From the NCBI GenBank assembly GCA_023159155.1, contig JAJNNX010000048.1, positions 248,001-312,000 on the forward strand: a stretch of DNA of 64,000 nt, read 5' to 3'. The position numbers were made by a program, and so were the translations under genes. The notes beneath the pieces were generated by a model. It searched no databases, had not been told where the DNA came from, and worked only from the letters and a program-made list of their open reading frames with translations. This document shows positions 59,229 to 64,000 of the stretch, in pieces. Each line of letters starts with the position of its first letter. Positions within the stretch are counted from its first letter, which is position 1. This DNA comes from Ustulina deusta. Lineage: Eukaryota; Ascomycota; Sordariomycetes; Xylariales; Xylariaceae.

Positions 59229-59278
59229 TAGCTGGGTCGCGATGGGGTGGTTCGCAAAGGGGGGTGTTAGCTTATATT
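59229..59278 (-). repeat. Right terminal inverted repeat of the TA-flanked element
   Basis: Inverted copy of 57343-57392; all differences are C/T or G/A. Confidence 0.8.
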
Positions 59279-59280
59279 TA

Positions 59281-59589
59281 ATTAGCTTTTTTTAGCTTAA
59301 ACAAATATTTTACTTAATAAATAACTGCTATAATTATAAAAACTTCCTTTTTGTTAAAAAAACTAAAAAAAAAAATTGTTTGTGTTCTAGTTTGACCGCA
59401 GTAGGAAAAACTATACAGAAAGAAAATCGAAGGCTGCGTGTTCTTACCAAATATTATGTTGCAATAATAGATAGCAAAGTTGTAGAAGAGATGGAGGTAA
59501 TTGACATGACACTACCGTGAGGGGTAATATATGGGCACTGTCCCTCGTACCTTCCCACACAGCCGCCTTGGAAGGTTGGCATTTAGAAT
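59281..59589. other. Transition from A+T block to normal sequence
   Basis: A+T-rich to about 59390, then balanced composition. No feature is seen. Confidence 0.4.
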
Positions 59590-60386
59590 TTCGCGTATCC
59601 AGATGAGCCTCTGGGCCAGCACTCTTTCTAATGTCTGGAACAGCGCTGGGCATGTTTTCTCAAGGAGATGATGCCCCACAAACAAACTTTCGTGTTGGGG
59701 CGAATAAGTTGGGATGTTACTTTCTAGGAAAAGCAGAAACAGAGCTGGAATATAATTACGCGAATGTCCTCGCCGCCCCTATCTTCAATTTCGCTGGCTA
59801 TTCTGGAGATAATCGTACATAGCCATCACTACACTGCCGACGCACCACTGACAATGTAATTGTATACGAGCTCTTAAAGGGCTGATCACCCGGGTCCCAG
59901 CCCATATAACAACACCTTGAACAAACTTGCAGGCTTGATAGAACGCCCTACGAGTAACTTCAGTGATGATTCTAACAAACTGGACGTTGGTAAGGAATGC
60001 CGAGTGTTTTTATCTGCCCCATCTACAAAAATATATGTGGGAATAACAATCCTGCCATGTGTCGATATCAGTATGTTGGCAACGACTCGAATAGAACCCC
60101 TTACTCTTGGATGGGCTCGTACCACAGCACCCATTTGCCAGAGGTAGTTGGTACCTACATATTAAGTGGGGCAACAGAATTACAGAAGCAAGTTGCTAGA
60201 AAAATGGAGGACTTTGCGTTTGCTTTCCTTGCAGATTCATGAGATCGCTTGGTTGAACATGGGTGGCATCCAAGTTGTCGCCCAAAGAACGCGAATGACA
60301 AGCTGGTGCGCCTCAGTGATGGAGAAAACACCATAGAGATAATAAGTTCCATTGAGGTGAATAGAACATGTATGGTATGGGGATAA
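59590..60386 (+). pseudogene. Type-B carboxylesterase-like pseudogene, 5'-truncated and broken
   Basis: Fragments of one alpha/beta-hydrolase gene in shifting frames. 59607-59822 reads ASGPALFLMSGTALGMF and later FLGKAETELEY, like the region after the nucleophile elbow in fungal carboxylesterases. 59997-60242 includes MCRYQYVGNDSNRTPYSWMG then SYHSTHLPEVVGTY, the segment carrying the catalytic His (YHS..LP...GTY). The frame then hits a TGA at 60240-60242, and protein-like sequence (DRLVEHGWHPSCRPK) continues in frame to a TAA at 60386. The TGA is one C-to-T step from CGA. The part with the catalytic Ser is missing, replaced on the left by the transposon and A+T block. Normal length would be about 500-550 residues. 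Some frame changes could be introns, but the missing 5' half and the stop indicate a dead gene. Confidence 0.6.
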
Positions 60387-60924
60387 GAGCCTATAATAGT
60401 GCTGCAGTAATGGAATAAAGAGGCTACATTAGTACCTATGGGTAGGGATTTGCTCATTGTTCTCACTCTGGATAAAGTTTGGGTCTAAGACAATGCAACA
60501 AGCAGATTGCCTTTGATAACGTTCTAGCTCATCCATTCTACAAGGCTAATAGGTGCCTATTGTGAGCATAATTCTATTTTCCAGAATCTAGGTACCCAGG
60601 CCTTCTGCAGGTAACGCTATGCCTGTTGCTATGGACTTGTTGATAATAAACAATAAGCTGCTGTTCTGGACGATAATCTTAAAACGATGTAAACACGGAT
60701 AAACATTATTCTTCGTGCACACACGCTCCCAACACTGAACGCCCATCCATTGTAACTTGCACTTAATCCCAAATCTACTGCGTTCCCTAAACCACCTCTC
60801 CCTTCACCTTTCATATTTTTGTCAAATATTCCCAGGCAGCACCGACATTCATCCCCGTGCAGTCGGCAACTTTCCAGCCCATTCGTTGCATTTCGATCAT
60901 CACCTAGACATAAGTCTTACTAAA
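60387..60924. other. Intergenic, upstream of the 513-residue gene
   Basis: No gene is supported. It probably holds the promoter and leader of the next gene. A CTAGGTACCC motif lies near 60589. Confidence 0.45.
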
Positions 60925-62466
60925 ATGAAGAGATCTCTACAGCCGTCCTCCCAGGGCTCTTTGCCCAAGAGACACTGCCAGGCACAGCAATTTGCAATGG
61001 AGACCCAAGGAAACCAGCCTCAAACCAGCCAGTGGCCATCCAACAATATGCACCCCCAGAGTTATATTCCTCAGCAACCCGCACAACGGTACTGCTACTA
61101 TAGCAACAACATTGTCAACAACGTGATCAGTGTGCCACCGAACAACGCATTCGACGGTTATGGTTCTCTGACGCAGTTCACCACGGCACAGCCCGCTCCC
61201 ATACAGCCCGCTCCCACACAACTGGTTCGAGCACAACTGGGTCGAGCACAACTGGGTCGAGCACAGGTTCCCTCGCCACAATTCACGGCCTTCAACATGA
61301 ACCTAGAGATGACACTTGGGGGTGGCTGTATTAACAGTAATACCTTCCTCCACCATGTCACACACGGATCGAGCTACCCGTTCCACATGAACATCGCAAC
61401 TCAGAGCCAACAGAGTGTGAATGTGTCCTCTCAAGTTCCCCAGCCACCTGCTCTGTTGGATCTCTACCAGCGGGCCTGGGAATCACAGCCAATCCCACCA
61501 GTTGTGGATTCAATAAGAACGCCCTTGGCCATCAACACAGCTCCTAGACCACCCCCCGGATGGAATATACCTAGAAAGGAACCCTTTCTAATCCCGGCAA
61601 CCTACGCACCACGGCCACGTGTGGCTAGAAAAAAACGGTCTGCCCTTGAAGATAAGGTGGGACTGGACCTGGTCAAGATAGCACAATCCAAATCCATGAA
61701 GTCCTCAAAACCCCACATCAAGACTGCGAATCCGCCAACCCCAATTCCCGAGATCGAGATGGCGTCGAACACCAGTCCTGGAAATCAGGAATCTCCCTCT
61801 CTTGCCAGTCCAGAGGTATGCAGTGAAGATCCAATACCAATATCTTCTTCATCCCAAGTTCAACATCCAATGGGGTCAGGGGGAAAACCACAGTACAAGA
61901 CTAACCAGCCTCAGATCGGAGCTAGCGACCCAGTACCTTATGAGAGTCTAGACTACGGACTCGACGCGATCAAAGAGTACCTTGCACTCGAGGAGAAGCG
62001 CGAAGCCGAAGAAGCACAGCAAAAGCAGCAGAGAGAAGAAGAAGAAAAAGCTCAGCAGCTCACCCAAGCTCCAGAGTGGGTTGGCGACCCGTCCCGATAT
62101 CCCGCAGAATGCTACGAAGACCTGCGGCTGCCGGGTTGTGAGTTCCGCGCCCAAGCGATCTGCGTCGGCTTGCCGGGTCCCGAATGGTTCCGAAAATACG
62201 GCGAAAACCGAGCGTACGGGCGGTTGGTGGTCTACGCGGTGCGCCAACCGGGTAGTGATGAAGTCGAGTTTAAACTCGTCGAGCCGGGTCCTTCCGTCCA
62301 GGAGGTCATGCAGGGCCCGGAAATTCAGTTCGGCGACATCCGGCTGAATGCGAACTTCTCGGACATGAACGAGATGCAGGTTACGCGATGGACACGCTAT
62401 CTTCTCGCCGCAGTCCCCGGGATCGACGACACAACAACCATGTGGGCAAGAGCTGGAGAGCTGTAG
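60925..62466 (+). CDS. Unrecognised 513-residue protein with low-complexity N-terminus and compact C-terminal domain
   Basis: The frame from Met 60925 (MKRSLQPSSQGSLPKRHCQA) to the TAG at 62466 is intact. It is open upstream, but that part lacks a Met in good context. Residues 1-230 are Gln/Pro/Asn-rich, with RAQLG repeated three times (61226-61268). Residues 270-390 are Pro/Ser/Lys-rich. A Glu/Gln coiled coil (EEKREAEEAQQKQQREEEEK) lies at about residues 357-376. The last 120 residues look folded: DPSRYPAECYEDLRLPGCEF, VGLPGPEWFRKYGENRAYGR, WTRYLLAAVPGIDDT. The domain is not one I can name. It looks like a lineage-specific fungal protein, possibly nuclear, by inference only. Confidence 0.6.
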   Translation: MKRSLQPSSQGSLPKRHCQAQQFAMETQGNQPQTSQWPSNNMHPQSYIPQQPAQRYCYYSNNIVNNVISVPPNNAFDGYGSLTQFTTAQPAPIQPAPTQLVRAQLGRAQLGRAQVPSPQFTAFNMNLEMTLGGGCINSNTFLHHVTHGSSYPFHMNIATQSQQSVNVSSQVPQPPALLDLYQRAWESQPIPPVVDSIRTPLAINTAPRPPPGWNIPRKEPFLIPATYAPRPRVARKKRSALEDKVGLDLVKIAQSKSMKSSKPHIKTANPPTPIPEIEMASNTSPGNQESPSLASPEVCSEDPIPISSSSQVQHPMGSGGKPQYKTNQPQIGASDPVPYESLDYGLDAIKEYLALEEKREAEEAQQKQQREEEEKAQQLTQAPEWVGDPSRYPAECYEDLRLPGCEFRAQAICVGLPGPEWFRKYGENRAYGRLVVYAVRQPGSDEVEFKLVEPGPSVQEVMQGPEIQFGDIRLNANFSDMNEMQVTRWTRYLLAAVPGIDDTTTMWARAGEL

Positions 62467-62493
62467 TTGGAGCCGGCGGGATGCCAGTGTCGA

Positions 62494-62636
62494 TAGTGGG
62501 CAGGTCCAGTGGCTGTAAGGTATGGGAAGGAAGGCGTAAGGCTAGTACTGTAATTAAGTAGCTGGCAGGATTACGCTACAGACCTCTCCTCTCCATTGAT
62601 AATACAGCCTCTTTTCGGCCTTGCAAGCCACTTTCT
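62494..62636 (+). repeat. Duplicated segment, copy 1
   Basis: Starts TAGTGGGCAGG and ends CCACTTTCT. Shares GTAAGGTATGGGAAGGAAGG and AAGGCTAGTACTGTA with copy 2 at 63267. Confidence 0.85.
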
Positions 62637-63266
62637 TCGATTTCTTTGTGCTATCGACTCAACATCCTGGAGATTCCTTTGAGCTCCCTCTTACTGTTCA
62701 AAGCTTAAAGCACCACCCCTTCGATATCGCCCACGATGTCAAAAATACGCAACGAGAGGGAGAAGGAGAGAGAGAGAGAGAATATATTAGGAAGAGCGGG
62801 GGTAATTGCATAATTTTGGACTTCAGAAAAAGGCACCTGTGTTGCCTGCCTAGGTACCTAGGTAGAGAGGGATGTGTTCATATAGTAGTGAATATTACAG
62901 CACAACTGATGAGCAATAAGTCTCTTTCATCTATTGAAGTGGGCAACCGTAATTCGCTGTCCGTGATTTGTAGAAACATGACAGCGCCCCTACACTAGGA
63001 GATAGGCCGCACCTACACTTCCTAGTATAGTAGTCACTCAGTTCTCGTAGGGAATCAATTAATCAAGGATAAGAAATACGAAATATTAGTGTTTTTATCC
63101 TACCGAGTGGCTCGTGGATGTGCGTGGATCCTGACGTATGGGCACTGGGAAACAGCCCTTGGCAGCTGGTACCAACCACACGCACACATATTACTGGGAT
63201 AAATACCTCGAACCCCGTGTTGGACCACTTCACTATTATCCTTATCGCGTGAAGATTTTGCTACTG

Positions 63267-63399
63267 TAGTGGGCAGGTTCGGTGGGCGTAAGGTATGGGA
63301 AGGAAGGTGTAAGGCTAGTACTGTATTTAGCTGGCAGGCTTACGCTACAGACCCCTCCATTGACAATACAACATCTTTTTGGCCCTGCAGCTACTTTCT
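63267..63399 (+). repeat. Duplicated segment, copy 2
   Basis: Direct repeat of 62494-62636 with small deletions and substitutions. It ends CTACTTTCT, about 70 bp from the stop codon of the GST-like gene. Confidence 0.85.
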
Positions 63400-63471
63400 A
63401 CTGTAAGGTAAAGCCCATCTCAAAATTTCTTTTAGCCATCTTCCGCATATGCATGATCCCTGCCAGCCAAA

Positions 63472-64000
63472 CTACACCTCAAACTTGTCAATTGCGAATT
63501 TGAATTCGGCCGGATGAACGTCCGGGCGCTCTTCAAGCGCATCCCACCACAGCAGCTTCCGAAACCTGTCGTACCATTCTGCGAGTGGCTTCAGCTCCTC
63601 TTTCTCGAAAATATTCCAGCCATACACGAGCTCAAAGTACCGGCGTGGCGCGGCCATGTTCACATCTACGAGGCCGGGTCCATCTGTCCCGGGAGTCAAC
63701 CAGCCCGTCGTCTCGAGTGAGTCTCCTGCCCAATCTAGCACATTCAAGAATCCCCTCACCATACTCTGGTGTCCAACCCTCGCCGCAACCTGACTTCGTT
63801 CCTCCTCCTTAATCCCCGAGAATGCAGCGAACTGCGGGCTTGCGTGTCGAATATACGTGAGGCCCTCGACGATGGACAGGTTTATCTGGCCGACGAGGTC
63901 GTTTGTAGCTGCTATGTTCAAGAGGTCTTTGGGTTGCAAAGCTGGCCCTCTGTCTGCGTAAACTTCCTCGAGGTACGCGAGAATCGACGAGCTCTCACGT
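63472..64000 (-). CDS. Glutathione S-transferase-like protein, C-terminal part (gene runs off the right window edge)
   Basis: The minus-strand frame is open from the window edge to a stop at 63472 (about 176 residues), so the 5' end is missing. The visible part starts RESSSILAYLEEVYADRGPA, the end of the thioredoxin-like domain; the E-S pair is the usual gamma-glutamyl-binding motif of GSTs, and AYLEEVY is the following helix. The rest is a helical C-terminal domain (INLSIVEGLTYIRHASPQF; MVRGFLNVLDWAGDSLE; LVDVNMAAPRRYFELVYGW), where the GLVDVNMAAP segment corresponds to the conserved SLADI-type N-capping box. GSTs conjugate glutathione to electrophiles or reduce peroxides. The catalytic N-terminal residue lies outside the window, so the class cannot be assigned. 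Confidence 0.8.
   Translation of the reverse strand, partial: RESSSILAYLEEVYADRGPALQPKDLLNIAATNDLVGQINLSIVEGLTYIRHASPQFAAFSGIKEEERSQVAARVGHQSMVRGFLNVLDWAGDSLETTGWLTPGTDGPGLVDVNMAAPRRYFELVYGWNIFEKEELKPLAEWYDRFRKLLWWDALEERPDVHPAEFKFAIDKFEV

Larger units (their letters stand above)
57343..59278. mobile_element. RIP-degraded Tc1/mariner-type DNA transposon (Fot1/pogo-like size)
   Basis: Inverted repeats of about 50 bp at 57343-57392 and 59229-59278 begin AATATAAGCTAACACCCCCC and share GCGAACCACCC and CCCAGCTA. They differ at four positions, all transitions. Both ends abut TA (57341-57342, 59279-59280), the target duplication of Tc1/mariner elements. The 1.94-kb length and repeat length match the Fot1/pogo group. 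The interior is A+T-rich and full of stops; fragments near 58800-59170 on the plus strand hint at a transposase C-terminus (QAKIAIANAIYK). Family assignment below Tc1/mariner is inference. Confidence 0.7.
62467..63471. other. Convergent intergenic region with a duplicated segment
   Basis: 1 kb between the 3' ends of the 513-residue gene and the GST-like gene. It contains two copies of a 133-143 bp segment, a GA microsatellite at about 62757-62780, and a CCTAGGTACCTAGG palindrome at 62849-62862. No gene is supported. Confidence 0.6.

Noticed and set aside
39831..59278. Mitochondrial DNA insertion (A+T-rich)
   Set aside because: No mitochondrial protein, rRNA or tRNA sequence is readable, and the block contains nuclear transposon termini; RIP explains the composition better.

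Overview
The window looks like nuclear DNA of a filamentous ascomycete (Pezizomycotina, probably Sordariomycetes). The evidence is short GT-AG introns of about 50-150 bp with CTAAC/CTGAC-type branch points, fungal housekeeping genes, recurrent TAGGTAC-type intergenic motifs, and a 19.5-kb block of almost pure A+T that looks produced by repeat-induced point mutation (RIP). The species cannot be named from the sequence.

Layout. 1-23.7 kb is a gene-rich, GC-balanced arm: the N-terminal part of a MYST histone acetyltransferase (cut by the window edge), proteasome lid subunit RPN3, TFIID/SAGA subunit TAF12, an acidic unknown protein, the DASH kinetochore subunit SPC34, several small unknown proteins including one with a CxxC...CxxC finger, an F-box protein with propeller-like repeats, a GNAT acetyltransferase and a 480-residue fungal unknown. 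23.7-30.8 kb is an accessory stretch: degraded repeat relics, an APH-fold kinase-like gene, a three-exon gene for an 81-residue Cys/His protein, and a 703-bp element with imperfect inverted ends. 30.8-38.5 kb has a six-exon coiled-coil protein with a fungal ubiquitin-like domain, an MFS transporter, and a tRNA-Lys(CTT) gene whose T arm is interrupted by a 55-bp GT-AG insertion.

39.8-59.3 kb is the A+T block. Inside it lie a short GC island with two perfect palindromes, a complete non-autonomous LTR retroelement (270-bp LTRs; interior built from about 18 diverged hairpin repeats, no gag/pol), and at the right end a 1.94-kb transposon remnant with TA target duplications and about 50-bp inverted repeats. 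Broken gene remnants sit at both borders, the right one a carboxylesterase-type pseudogene. 60.9-64 kb returns to normal sequence with an unrecognised 513-residue protein and the C-terminal part of a glutathione S-transferase-like gene.

The genes form no obvious cluster; each is an independent transcription unit, with chromatin/transcription (MYST, TAF12), protein turnover (RPN3, F-box) and mitosis (SPC34) on the left. The most unusual items are the interrupted tRNA gene and the hairpin-array LTR element.
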